A stretch of 64,000 nt of DNA from Ruminococcus sp. (GTDB lineage: Bacteria; Bacillota; Clostridia; Oscillospirales; Ruminococcaceae): assembly GCF_024691275.1 (NCBI RefSeq), contig NZ_JAILNU010000084.1:1-64000 (forward strand), written 5' to 3'. Position numbers and translations under genes: made by a program. Shown here piece by piece: positions 42,928-51,662 of this stretch. The notes below the pieces were generated by a model. That model was not told the origin of the DNA and ran no database searches. It saw only the letters and a program-made list of their open reading frames with translations. The first letter of the stretch is position 1. The number at the start of each line of letters is the position of its first letter.

Positions 42928-43205
42928 ATTATGAATGGGAGTAACAACGATGAATATTACTCTGCGTATATTCGTGGTGAGGGCAATATAGTAATTTAAT
43001 TTTATTTATAGTAACGTGGAGACATACTGTGACATATATGGCATATATAAAAATATAATAATGCGGATTACGATATTTCAATAAAAAATCCGTTTTTACA
43101 GCCTGTTATCGTTTTTTTACTCAAAATGATAGATGACATATCAAAATGCTTAAATCATAGTTCAAATTGTACATATTCAACAATTATTTCAGTTTCTTTT
43201 TGGAC

Positions 43206-43234
43206 TTGACAAATTTTGGAACCCGTGCTATAAT
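43206..43234 (+). promoter_or_regulatory. Promoter of the N-terminal-dockerin gene
   Basis: Consensus -35 TTGACA (43206-43211), 17 bp ending TGC, -10 TATAAT (43229-43234). Confidence 0.8.
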
Positions 43235-43294
43235 AAACCCAGAGTTAAGGATGAAACAAATTAACAGTTCCGAACTTCAGTCTCTCCAACGATC

Positions 43295-43372
43295 ACGTTA
43301 AATTACATATTCGCACACGGACCCTGATACATCAGGGTAATTATATGACGTTAAAATGACCAATGGTCATTT
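43295..43372 (+). promoter_or_regulatory. Structured leader of the N-terminal-dockerin gene
   Basis: Nested stems ACGT/ACGT (43295, 43348), CATAT/ATATG (43306-43310, 43343-43347) and ACCCTGA/TCAGGGT (43321-43327, 43332-43338), then a separate AAATGACC/GGTCATTT hairpin (43354-43372). CGCACACGG (43312-43320) precedes the inner stem, as CGAACACGG does in the GH9 leader. Confidence 0.4.
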
Positions 43373-43403
43373 GACAAATGTTTAACTGAAAGGGAGTATA
43401 TTT

Positions 43404-45014
43404 ATGACAAAGTCCAATAAGATCATCGCATTCGTAAGCAGCCTCGCTGTTATGGCATCTGTATCCGTTTTACCGGCAAGTGCAGCCGCTGCACAGAAAA
43501 CTTACAAACTCGGCGATGTAGATCTTAATGGTACTATCGACCTCAAAGATCTGACAGAGATGAAAAAAGGCGTGTTCTGGTTATCCAATCTTTCGGATGC
43601 TCAGAAAAAAGCCGCTGATATCAATCAGGACGGACACGTTAATTTGAGCGACCTTGCACTTCTTAAAGCACATCTCGGCGGTCTTTACAAGATATCAGGC
43701 GAAGTAAAGGTAAATTACGACGAAAACGGTAATGCTGCTGAGTATATCAACGATAACGAGCAGCTCAGCGTTTCTTCAGACGCATATCTTGCTGAGATAA
43801 GCAATGCTGCAAACGGATCTGCATTATCACTTTCAAATCATTACCTCTCATATACTTCTGCAAACGGTGATTCTTCAGCAGTTATCAATCCGTGGTACTC
43901 AGAGCTCAAGTATAATAACGCTGATTCTTCACTTGCATTCAGCTCAAATGAGTACAACACCTCAGCTAAGACTGTATACGCTGAATCAGGAAAGTCAGTT
44001 GGCATCTCACTTTCAAAGTGGGGCACTATTAATGCTGTTCATGACAGCATGGCAGAGGTTACTTCTCCATTCATGAAGAAGACTTACGATTTCTTTAACT
44101 GGACAAATAAGAGCTCCGAAGTCTTCACACAGACAGGCTATGGCATGGACGAGACAGTGAACCTTGTGAACGCAGAGGTCACAAAGCGTGACGGCGGTAT
44201 CGAGTTCGTCAACCACGTTTCAACTGATACTGTTTATTCATTCATGGCTGACGATTATGTAACTATCGACGATGTTAAGATATCATACAGCGACGGAGAG
44301 TTCACAATTGAGGGTATAGCTGATGAAGATATCGACTTTATCCATACAATGACTGTGGGACAGTACGATGAGATCGCTGTAGTTACAAATACTCCAGGCA
44401 ACCGCCTTGTATACGGTCTTATGTACGATAAGGATTCCGCAAGCATGGCTGCTCTCGTAAAGGTTAAGCTCGACCAGGACGCAGAGGCTACTGTTATCCA
44501 GTACAGCAAGCCTAACGATATGGCTACAACTATCAACTTCTATCCAAAGGAAGGCGTGGTTGACAGAGCTATGGCAAATCGTGACGAGATTGTTACTCTG
44601 TTCGATACACAGTATGATCCTAACGGTCTTGTGTTCCAGACAGTTCATTTCCCAAGAAAGACTAAGAATATGTTGGCTGGTACTCTCAATGCAAGATACC
44701 AGATCACAAACGGTATAACATATAAGCAGACAGCTGGAAACGCTTCTATCAAGCTTTCATATGCATCTACAGCTTCTACTCTCACTTTCAACAGCGCAGA
44801 CGATACTTTCTCACTGGTAAATAATGAGGGCAAGGCAACTGTAGGCATCACATCAGCTGCTGACAGCGTTAAGTATAACCTCGGAACTGAGTCCCTCAGC
44901 GTTGCAGGTAAGACATACTCACCAAACAGCGCTGTAACATATACCTTCGGAGACAGCTCCGAAACATTCACTCCTGCAGGTGTACTTGCACAGCACGTTC
45001 CATTTATGTATTGA
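43404..45014 (+). CDS. Secreted protein with N-terminal dockerin
   Basis: 536 aa. Signal peptide (MTKSNKIIAFVSSLAVMASVSVL..., cleavage near ASA-A). A type I dockerin follows at once (residues ~35-95: GDVDLNGTIDLKDL and ADINQDGHVNLSDL), an unusual N-terminal placement. Residues ~96-536 are beta-rich, Ser/Asn/Asp-rich, with no catalytic motif I recognise; a carbohydrate-binding or lyase-like beta-sandwich is possible. It is monocistronic. The dockerin indicates attachment to a cohesin-bearing scaffold, alongside the GH9 enzyme upstream. Confidence 0.82.
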   Translation: MTKSNKIIAFVSSLAVMASVSVLPASAAAAQKTYKLGDVDLNGTIDLKDLTEMKKGVFWLSNLSDAQKKAADINQDGHVNLSDLALLKAHLGGLYKISGEVKVNYDENGNAAEYINDNEQLSVSSDAYLAEISNAANGSALSLSNHYLSYTSANGDSSAVINPWYSELKYNNADSSLAFSSNEYNTSAKTVYAESGKSVGISLSKWGTINAVHDSMAEVTSPFMKKTYDFFNWTNKSSEVFTQTGYGMDETVNLVNAEVTKRDGGIEFVNHVSTDTVYSFMADDYVTIDDVKISYSDGEFTIEGIADEDIDFIHTMTVGQYDEIAVVTNTPGNRLVYGLMYDKDSASMAALVKVKLDQDAEATVIQYSKPNDMATTINFYPKEGVVDRAMANRDEIVTLFDTQYDPNGLVFQTVHFPRKTKNMLAGTLNARYQITNGITYKQTAGNASIKLSYASTASTLTFNSADDTFSLVNNEGKATVGITSAADSVKYNLGTESLSVAGKTYSPNSAVTYTFGDSSETFTPAGVLAQHVPFMY

Positions 45015-45046
45015 TCGCCACTCCTTCGTTCCCACTCGTAAAAGTG

Positions 45047-45168
45047 GTGCTTATATAGAAGTTTATAATGATCTGTCGGGGGAAACCTTTCTGAGGAAAG
45101 GTTCTCCCGACCCTTTTTTTAAAAAGGGGTTTCCTCAATATCTCACGTAAAATCTTCTGTATAAGTAC
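45047..45168. repeat. Intergenic inverted-repeat element, copy 1
   Basis: 122 bp bounded by imperfect terminal inverted repeats (GTGCTTATATAGAAG at left; complement GTACTTATACAGAAG at right). It contains the shared blocks CTGTCGGGGGAAACC, AACCTTTCTGAGGAAAGGTT and CCTCAATATCTCACGTAAAA. It lies directly after the stop of the dockerin gene and can fold into a long hairpin with a T tract, so it may also terminate transcription. Confidence 0.7.
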
Positions 45169-45224
45169 CAACTTAAAATGAGAGGGGCTTTCTTTTTTAT
45201 ATATTGATATTGTAGTATTTATTA

Positions 45225-45327
45225 TTGATTTCTAATCTGAACTGTGATATAATATAAGCTGTTACCGAGAGAATAAACAAGCGGCATTTGTTTCTTCGCA
45301 GTTGTTCAGTTGGTTGCCGTTCGGTAA
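45225..45327 (+). promoter_or_regulatory. Promoter and folded leader of DAHP synthase
   Basis: -35 TTGATT (45225-45230), 17 bp, -10 TATAAT (45248-45253). The leader pairs TTACCGA (45262-45268) with TCGGTAA (45321-45327) and, inside, CGGCA (45282-45286) with TGCCG (45315-45319). No U-tract or leader peptide with Phe/Tyr/Trp codons was found. Confidence 0.6.
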
Positions 45328-45358
45328 ATATAGTTTACCATGAAAGGAAGAAAAGTTC

Positions 45359-46387
45359 ATGAATATGAATTTTAAATGTAAATTGCCTATCCCTAAGGAG
45401 GTAAAAGAACAGTATCCCGTTTCTGAGGAGCTGCAAAAGATAATAAGCGCAAGAAATAAGGAGATCGCTGATGTCATCAGCGGAAGTTCCGACAAGCTCC
45501 TGCTCATTATCGGTCCATGCTCCGCTGACCGCGAGGACAGTGTGCTTGATTATATCCACCGCCTCAGAGAAGTTCAGGAGAAGGTAAGCGATAAAATTCT
45601 CATCGTACCGCGTATATATACAAATAAGCCGAGAAGCACCGGAAAAGGCTATAAAGGTATGCTCCACCAGCCTGATCCCGATAAAGCTCCTGATATGTTC
45701 AAGGGCATAGTTGCTATCCGTGAGCTCCACCTTCGTGCGATACAGGAAACAGGCTTTACCTGCGCAGATGAAATGCTCTATCCTGAGAATCACCGTTACA
45801 TCAATGACCTTCTCGGATATGTTGCAGTAGGTGCACGTTCAGTTGAAAATCAGCAGCACAGACTTACTGCCAGCGGACTTAATGTTCCTGTAGGCCTTAA
45901 AAATCCTGTCAGCGGAAGTATGCCTGTACTTATGAATTCCATTGAAGCAGCTCAGTCAGGTCATACCTTCCTCTACCGCGGCTGGGAGGTAAGTACATCG
46001 GGAAATCCTCTTGCACACGCTATCCTCAGAGGCTACGAAAATAACCACGGTCAGAGTATGCCGAACTATCACTATGAGGATATCCAGCTTCTTTTTGATA
46101 TGTATGAGCAGAAGGGATTCAGCAATCCTGCTGTTATTATCGACTCCAATCACTGCAACTCGGGCAAGCGTCCGCTGGAGCAGCCAAGAATAATCAAGGA
46201 AGTCCTCAGCGGCTGCCGTTACAACGAGCATATCCGCAGGATCGTAAAGGGCTTCATGGTTGAGAGCTACATTGAGGACGGTTCTCAGAAGGTCGATGAG
46301 CATATCTACGGCAAGTCTATCACCGATCCGTGCATAGGCTGGATAAAGACCGAGAAAATGATATACGAAATAGCTGATATGCTCTGA
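45359..46387 (+). CDS. aroF: 3-deoxy-7-phosphoheptulonate synthase (DAHP synthase, class I)
   Basis: 342 aa. First enzyme of the shikimate pathway, joining phosphoenolpyruvate and erythrose 4-phosphate. It shows LLLIIGPCSADRE, VPRIYTNKPRSTGKGYKGM, ADEMLYPEN, VGARSVENQQHR, VPVGLKNPVSGS and IDSNHCNSGKRP, the class I alpha (AroF/G/H) blocks. The N-terminal ~45 residues fit the allosteric extension of feedback-regulated forms; which aromatic amino acid it senses cannot be read. The isozyme letter is therefore provisional. It is monocistronic with a strong terminator. Confidence 0.95.
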   Translation: MNMNFKCKLPIPKEVKEQYPVSEELQKIISARNKEIADVISGSSDKLLLIIGPCSADREDSVLDYIHRLREVQEKVSDKILIVPRIYTNKPRSTGKGYKGMLHQPDPDKAPDMFKGIVAIRELHLRAIQETGFTCADEMLYPENHRYINDLLGYVAVGARSVENQQHRLTASGLNVPVGLKNPVSGSMPVLMNSIEAAQSGHTFLYRGWEVSTSGNPLAHAILRGYENNHGQSMPNYHYEDIQLLFDMYEQKGFSNPAVIIDSNHCNSGKRPLEQPRIIKEVLSGCRYNEHIRRIVKGFMVESYIEDGSQKVDEHIYGKSITDPCIGWIKTEKMIYEIADML

Positions 46388-46394
46388 TAACGAG

Positions 46395-46432
46395 ATATCC
46401 CCGATACTTTTAAAGTATCGGGGATATTTTTT
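46395..46432 (+). terminator. DAHP synthase terminator
   Basis: 14-bp perfect stem (46395-46408 with 46414-46427), 5-nt loop, then TTTTT. It abuts the 3' end of the convergent carboxypeptidase gene. Confidence 0.9.
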
Positions 46433-47429
46433 ATCTTATTTTATCTATCAGTTCGTTTGTGAGCTCGTATCTTTCGTAATCCTCTTCACAGCCGAGAACA
46501 ACTGATATATAAGTCTTGCCGTTGATCTTGAATGCTGCTATTAGACTGCTTCCCGCAGAGAGAGTAGTGCCTGTTTTCAGTCCGATAGCTTCCTTACAGT
46601 AGTATTCGCTGTCAGGATCGAGCAGACAGTTTGAGTTTGTCCAGCTCTGTATACCTCCGGCTGTCATATTGACTTTTTTTGTAAGTGTTTTGGTGCTTTC
46701 TGTTATTTCGGGAACTGTGAGAACGTACTCGGCAAGCTTCAGCAGATCGGCTGCTGATGTGTACTGGTCGTCATCGTCCCAGCCGTCGGGAGTTACAAAT
46801 GAGCTGTTTTCCATGCCCAGATCCTTGGCAAAAACGTTCATCAGTCCGCAGAAGAAATCAACAGCTTCGGAGTCACTCATACCTGCATCAGGGAGCATTT
46901 CTCTTGCCACAGATACAGCAATAGTATATGCAGCATCATTTCCAGAAGCCATGAGCATACCTGTTATCATATCCTTCAGCGTCATGCTGTCGCCTAATGA
47001 GAAGCCGCAAAGACTTGAATACGGCTGAACAAGCGACTGTTCAGAACCAACTGTCAGAACTTTATCGCCTGATAAGTGCTTTAGCGCTACAGAAGCCGTC
47101 AGCAGCTTCGTTATACTTGCAGGAGCAGCTTTTCCGTAGATATTGTCGTTGTACAGCAGCTGTTTATCGTCAACACAGTACAGTGCAGCTGACTTGCATT
47201 GAGGCGATTCTATTTGAGCAATAGTGGTTATTGCGATCGTAGTTGTAGCAGTATCGGTTGTGGTGATCTCTGTAGTTTCAGATACAGTGGTCTCCTGAGC
47301 AGGAGGCTGCTTTTGTTCGGATTCGGGATCGGGAGCGGTGATAATGAGCACCGCAATAAATATCAATAAAGCAACGATAGCACATATCGAAGCTATTAAT
47401 TTAGGGCGTGGAATATCTTGCATTATCAT
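46431..47429 (-). CDS. D-alanyl-D-alanine carboxypeptidase (S11, PBP-type)
   Basis: 332 aa. N-terminal membrane helix (LIASICAIVALLIFIAVLIITA), a Thr-rich linker (~45-70), then the S11 peptidase domain with SITK (SxxK nucleophile), SGN in MLMASGNDAA, and KTG in AIGLKTGTTL. These enzymes remove the terminal D-Ala from peptidoglycan pentapeptides outside the membrane. There is no C-terminal amphipathic anchor; attachment is by the N-terminal helix. The ATG follows AAGGAT by 5 nt. It has its own promoter with a nested palindrome just after the -10. Confidence 0.93.
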   Translation of the reverse strand: MIMQDIPRPKLIASICAIVALLIFIAVLIITAPDPESEQKQPPAQETTVSETTEITTTDTATTTIAITTIAQIESPQCKSAALYCVDDKQLLYNDNIYGKAAPASITKLLTASVALKHLSGDKVLTVGSEQSLVQPYSSLCGFSLGDSMTLKDMITGMLMASGNDAAYTIAVSVAREMLPDAGMSDSEAVDFFCGLMNVFAKDLGMENSSFVTPDGWDDDDQYTSAADLLKLAEYVLTVPEITESTKTLTKKVNMTAGGIQSWTNSNCLLDPDSEYYCKEAIGLKTGTTLSAGSSLIAAFKINGKTYISVVLGCEEDYERYELTNELIDKIR

Positions 47430-47472
47430 CAGTATCCTTGTAATAGAATAAGTGCTGTATATGAAAAATGTA

Positions 47473-47527
47473 ACCTGTAGTGTTACAGCACAGGTAATAG
47501 TATAACATATAAATGTAAAAAAAGCAA
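47473..47527 (-). promoter_or_regulatory. Carboxypeptidase promoter with putative operator
   Basis: Reverse strand -35 TTGCTT (47522-47527), 17 bp ending TGT, -10 TATACT (47499-47504). Right after the -10 lie nested inverted repeats ACCTGT/ACAGGT (47473-47478, 47490-47495) and CTGTA/TACAG (47475-47479, 47484-47488), a likely repressor site. Confidence 0.55.
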
Positions 47528-47563
47528 TGGGAGGTGATAAATTAATCTTATTATATAATTGTA

Positions 47564-47596
47564 CAAAAACGCGGTCCGAATTAATCGGACCGCGTT
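47564..47596 (-). terminator. Terminator of the LRR dockerin gene
   Basis: 12-bp perfect stem AACGCGGTCCGA/TCGGACCGCGTT (47568-47579 and 47585-47596). On the reverse strand it is followed by TTTTTG. Confidence 0.9.
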
Positions 47597-47605
47597 AAGG
47601 AGAAA

Positions 47606-50600
47606 TTATTTCTCTTTCTGAGCGTAATATTCCTTGATAGGAAGAACCTCGCCTGTGCAGGTTGAAGCATAAGCGTAGTATTTTAAAGCTTTTGAAGCGT
47701 CAACAGAGTTTATAAAACCGTCTTCGTTGATATCAGCAGCCTTTTTCTGGCTTTCTGTGAAGTCTGAATTTTTATTTGTGGAGATCATAGCGTAATGCTT
47801 GAGGATAAGCGATGCATCAACAGAGTTTATAAGACCGTCATTGTTTACATCTCCGAGAGCGTTTTCTGTGGGTTGAGTAACTGTTGAAGTAGTAACGGCT
47901 GTAGTTGTAGTCTGGGTAGAAGTTGTCGCGGACTTTGTTGCAGTTGATGTTGTGCTTGTTGATGTGGAAGTTGATACAGGCTTTGTTGTAGTTGATGTGG
48001 AAGTTGAAACACGCTTTGTTGTGGTAGATGTTGTGCTTGTTGATGTGGAAGTTGAAACAGGCTTTGTTGTAGTTGATGTTGCCTTAGTTGATGTAGAAGT
48101 TGAAACACGCTTTGTTGTGGTAGATGTTGTGCTTGTTGATGTGGAAGTTGAAACAGGCTTTGTTGTAGTTGATGTTGCCTTAGTTGATGTGGAAGTTGAA
48201 ACAGGCTTTGTTGTAGTTGATGTTGTCTTAGTTGATGTGGAAGTTGAAACAGGCTTTGTTGTGGTAGATGTTGCCTTAGTTGTTGTAGAAGTTGATGCAG
48301 GCTTTGTTGTGGTTGTAGTAGTTTTTGCGGTTGTCGATGTAGTAACAGTAGTTACTTTACTCGGATCGGCAAACTTGACCTTATCTTCGATAATGCCGTT
48401 GTTTGCGCCGATCTTTACATTTTTCCATTCTTCCTCAGTGCCCTGATACAATACATTTATGAGTGCATCACAGCCTCTGAAAGCATTTCTTCCGATAGTT
48501 TCGACCTCTTTTGGGATAGAGATGGTTTCAACACCTTCCAGTGAATAGAATGCATTGCTTGGAATGCTCTTTCCGCCTGAAATGCTGATCTTTTTCAGAG
48601 AAGTCGGGATATCTCTTCTCTCACCGAAATAGCCGACTGCTGTATAAGTTGCGTCTTCTATAGGATCAAAGAAATAATCAATTACCTGAGCAGATGCGTT
48701 CTCTTCATTTACCGCATCGAGTGAGAAGCCTGCAAATGGGAGAGTGAGCTCTTCCAGTGATGAACAGCCGCTAAGTATATATTTGCCGATATTTTTGCTG
48801 CCGCCGTTTATAACAGCCTTTTTAATTGAAGAACAGCCTGAGAAAGCTCTTGTTCCGATATTGAGCACAGAGCTCGGAACAGTTATCTCGGTTATTGATG
48901 TGCAGTCTGCAAATGCTTCATTGCCGATAGATGTAACTCCCTCAGGGATAGAAGCGGTTGTTATCTTATCACAGCCCTTAAATGCATTTGAGCCGATAAA
49001 TGTAACTTTTGAAGGTATACTGATGCTTGTGAGCGACTTGCAGTTCATGAAAGCACGGTTTCCGATAGATGTTACAGTTTCAGGCAGCTTTATTGTCTCG
49101 ACACCTGTGAGCTCGTAGAAGGCATTATCAGGTATCTTTTCGCCGCCTGTAATGGTGATGCTCTTGAGCGAGATCGGGATATTTCTTATGTCATCGTAAT
49201 AGCTGTTGGAAACATAGGTCTTTTCCTCAACCTCATCAAGGAAGAGATTGCCAAGGTATGCGCTTTCAACGTTGCCTGCAACGTCCTTTGCATTGAAGCC
49301 TGCAAATGGAAGAGTAAGAGCTTCGAGAGAAGTACACTTATTGAAGATGTAGTTGCCGATGCTGACCTTATCTCCGTTGATAACAGCTTTTTTGAGAGCT
49401 GTACAGCCTGAGAAAGCATAATTGCCGATAGTTTCAATAGTAGCAGGGATATTCAGATCTGTTATCGAGCTGCAATTCTCGAAAGCATATGCGCCTATGT
49501 ATGTTGTTGAAGCGTTGATCTTTAGTTCGGGAGTATTTGTGCAGTTCTGGAAAGCATTCGAGCCTATATATGTACACTTGCTCGGCATCTTGAAGCTTGT
49601 GAGCGATGTACAGTTTGTGAAGGCACGGTTGTCGATCGCTGTGATATCATCAGGGATATTGATAGTTTCAATGCCTGAGAGATTATAGAAAGCGTTTACG
49701 GAAATTCGCTTGCCGCCTGTGATATTTATAGTTTTGAGCGAGATCGGGATACCGTGAGTTTCGCCGCGGTAGCCTGTTACGGTATAAGTTTTTTCTTCCA
49801 CCTCGTCATAGAAAAGATCGCCTACATATGAAGCAGTCTTTTCGTCGTTCACGTCAGCTTCTTTTGTGCCTGCGAACGGAAGTGTCAGTTCTTCAAGGGC
49901 AGTACATTTGTTGAATGCGTAATTGCCTATACCGTCGCTGCCGCCGTTGATGACTGCCTTTGTAAGGGAAGTGCAGCCGGAGAATGCGTAATTGCCGATA
50001 GTAAGCACACTTTCAGGGATAGTTAACTCCTTGATAGCTGTACAGCCGTTGAAGGCATATGCCCCGATATGTTCTATCTCGGAAGATAATACCGTATTTG
50101 TGAGAGCTGTGCAGTTTTCAAAAGCGTGTTCGCCGAGAGTTTTGATATTTGGTGACAGCTGGCAGCTGGTGAGAGATGCGCAGTTGTTGAAAGCATAGAT
50201 TCCGATGTTCTGGACAGGATCGGCAAGTACGATCTTCTTTACGCCTGTGAGATTGTAAAATGCAGATGCCGGTATCTTGCTTCCGCCGAGGATAGTGATG
50301 CTTGTCAGTGATCTCGGTACGTATCTTATATCGCCGTAGTAGCTGTTTACACGATACATGAGCGGATCTTCCTTAACTTCGCCGTCCACTATGACTTCAT
50401 TGGAGGATCTGTTGAAGAAGTTTGCAATGAAATTGAACGAATTGTTCTTTTCTTCTTCAACACTTTCGAGACTGAGACCTGCAAACGGAAGTGAGAGCTC
50501 CTCCAATGCAGTACAGTCCTGGAACATTCCCTCGGATATGCCGAGGCTTCCGCCCTTTATGACTGCTTTTTTCAGGGCAGTACAATTTGCGAATACAGTG

Positions 50601-51445
50601 TCCTTTATCTGAGTAATTGTTTCGGGAACGGTTATCTCGGTAAGACCTTTACAATCAGCAAAGACGCTGTTTTCGAGAGTTTTTACCGTGCTTGGTATAG
50701 ATATGCTCTTGAATGCCTTACAGCCGCTGAAAGCGTATGCGCCAACGGAATGTACGCTCTCGGGGATAACGATGTTTCCTGCCTTTGGAGCTTCTTTGCC
50801 GCTTAAAATGATGCTTTCAAGGGAAGAACAGTTTTCAAAGGTGTGGTTCTTGATGCTTGCAACTGTATCAGGTATGGTAACAGTTTTCAGGTTTGAACAA
50901 CCATAGAAAATGTACGAACCGATGTCTGTGATGCTCTGGTCGGGAGCTGCGGGATCGTTTGCAATAACAACGTTCTTTACGAACTGTGGCTTCTTGAACG
51001 GACACTTGGTGTAGTTGTTCATATTGCCTTGACCTGTGATATACATATATCCGTCCATATAGAGAGTATATGTAACAGTGTTGCCTATTTTGCCGACTTC
51101 CAGTATATCTTGTTCGTCGTAGCCGTTGTTGGTGTTTGTCGAAGTTGTGGTCGTTGAAATAGCAGCTGTAGTAGTTGTACTTTTTGTGGATTTAGGAGCA
51201 GAAGATGTAGTAGTAAGGCTGGTACTGGATATCGGTGCAGTGGTAGTCGTTGTTGTACTCACAGTCGGACTCGGGACAGATGTGGTGGTTGTGTCAGCAG
51301 CATATTTGTAAGCCACAGATGTGTTGTATTCAGTAAGAGCAGCATCTGCGGATTGCTGATATGATGCAGCAGGGCAGCTGCCTGAAAAAACAGCCGTAGC
51401 ACACATGGCTGTGCTGAGAGCGGCAGCCGTTATCTTTTTCAGCAT
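47606..51445 (-). CDS. Secreted leucine-rich-repeat (BspA-like) protein with dockerin
   Basis: 1279 aa. Signal peptide, then a Thr/Ser linker (~50-105). Residues ~115-1035 are LRR_5 (BspA/TpLRR) repeats of the form FxxCTSLxxIxIPxxVxxIGxxAF, organised as four similar ~190-residue modules. Each module has a spacer such as SYYGDIRYVPRSLTSITI or GYFGERRDIPTSLKKISI. A second, highly repetitive Thr/Ser linker of 16-residue units precedes a C-terminal type I dockerin (GDVNNDGLINSVDASLIL ... ADINEDGFINSVDASKAL). BspA-type repeats usually mediate adhesion or protein binding; the dockerin places it on the cellulosome. No catalytic domain is visible. Confidence 0.92.
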   Translation of the reverse strand: MLKKITAAALSTAMCATAVFSGSCPAASYQQSADAALTEYNTSVAYKYAADTTTTSVPSPTVSTTTTTTAPISSTSLTTTSSAPKSTKSTTTTAAISTTTTSTNTNNGYDEQDILEVGKIGNTVTYTLYMDGYMYITGQGNMNNYTKCPFKKPQFVKNVVIANDPAAPDQSITDIGSYIFYGCSNLKTVTIPDTVASIKNHTFENCSSLESIILSGKEAPKAGNIVIPESVHSVGAYAFSGCKAFKSISIPSTVKTLENSVFADCKGLTEITVPETITQIKDTVFANCTALKKAVIKGGSLGISEGMFQDCTALEELSLPFAGLSLESVEEEKNNSFNFIANFFNRSSNEVIVDGEVKEDPLMYRVNSYYGDIRYVPRSLTSITILGGSKIPASAFYNLTGVKKIVLADPVQNIGIYAFNNCASLTSCQLSPNIKTLGEHAFENCTALTNTVLSSEIEHIGAYAFNGCTAIKELTIPESVLTIGNYAFSGCTSLTKAVINGGSDGIGNYAFNKCTALEELTLPFAGTKEADVNDEKTASYVGDLFYDEVEEKTYTVTGYRGETHGIPISLKTINITGGKRISVNAFYNLSGIETINIPDDITAIDNRAFTNCTSLTSFKMPSKCTYIGSNAFQNCTNTPELKINASTTYIGAYAFENCSSITDLNIPATIETIGNYAFSGCTALKKAVINGDKVSIGNYIFNKCTSLEALTLPFAGFNAKDVAGNVESAYLGNLFLDEVEEKTYVSNSYYDDIRNIPISLKSITITGGEKIPDNAFYELTGVETIKLPETVTSIGNRAFMNCKSLTSISIPSKVTFIGSNAFKGCDKITTASIPEGVTSIGNEAFADCTSITEITVPSSVLNIGTRAFSGCSSIKKAVINGGSKNIGKYILSGCSSLEELTLPFAGFSLDAVNEENASAQVIDYFFDPIEDATYTAVGYFGERRDIPTSLKKISISGGKSIPSNAFYSLEGVETISIPKEVETIGRNAFRGCDALINVLYQGTEEEWKNVKIGANNGIIEDKVKFADPSKVTTVTTSTTAKTTTTTTKPASTSTTTKATSTTTKPVSTSTSTKTTSTTTKPVSTSTSTKATSTTTKPVSTSTSTSTTSTTTKRVSTSTSTKATSTTTKPVSTSTSTSTTSTTTKRVSTSTSTTTKPVSTSTSTSTTSTATKSATTSTQTTTTAVTTSTVTQPTENALGDVNNDGLINSVDASLILKHYAMISTNKNSDFTESQKKAADINEDGFINSVDASKALKYYAYASTCTGEVLPIKEYYAQKEK
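47930..48310 (-). repeat. 48-bp tandem repeats encoding the Thr/Ser linker
   Basis: About eight in-frame units of 48 bp (16 codons, KPVSTSTSTKTTSTTT and variants with KRV, STST or KAT); one unit is shortened. The arrangement alternates KPV and KRV unit types, consistent with block duplication. Unit number probably varies between strains. Confidence 0.85.
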
Positions 51446-51483
51446 TGGGTTATATCCTCCTTGATATTAAAAAATACTATTAT

Positions 51484-51512
51484 ATTATATATCAGAGTAT
51501 ATCGCTTGTCAA
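51484..51512 (-). promoter_or_regulatory. Promoter of the LRR dockerin gene
   Basis: Reverse strand consensus -35 TTGACA (51507-51512), 17 bp, -10 TATAAT (51484-51489). Confidence 0.8.
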
Positions 51513-51570
51513 TTCATTTTTTGTCCAAAAAGCAATATTTTTTTCCGTTTTTATGAACTGTAAAGTTTTT

Positions 51571-51625
51571 ATTGTAGCAAGAGCTACAATAATGATTGAC
51601 ATTTCATTAAACAATAGTGTATAAT
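51571..51625 (+). promoter_or_regulatory. Palindrome and promoter of the lipoprotein/RTX operon
   Basis: -35 TTGACA (51596-51601), 18 bp, -10 TATAAT (51620-51625). Just upstream is a perfect 8-bp inverted repeat ATTGTAGC/GCTACAAT with a 4-nt loop (51571-51590), either a regulator site or an upstream hairpin. Confidence 0.65.
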
Positions 51626-51662
51626 TGTATTATAAATTATTACGTGAAAGGAGGAGACTGAA

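Noticed and set aside
47930-48310. Repeat array considered as CRISPR
   Set aside because: The units are contiguous, in frame, and have no unique spacers; they encode a linker.
47952-48446. Forward 164-codon open frame of Val/Asp/Glu repeats
   Set aside because: Antisense reading of the 48-bp Thr/Ser linker repeats of the LRR dockerin gene.
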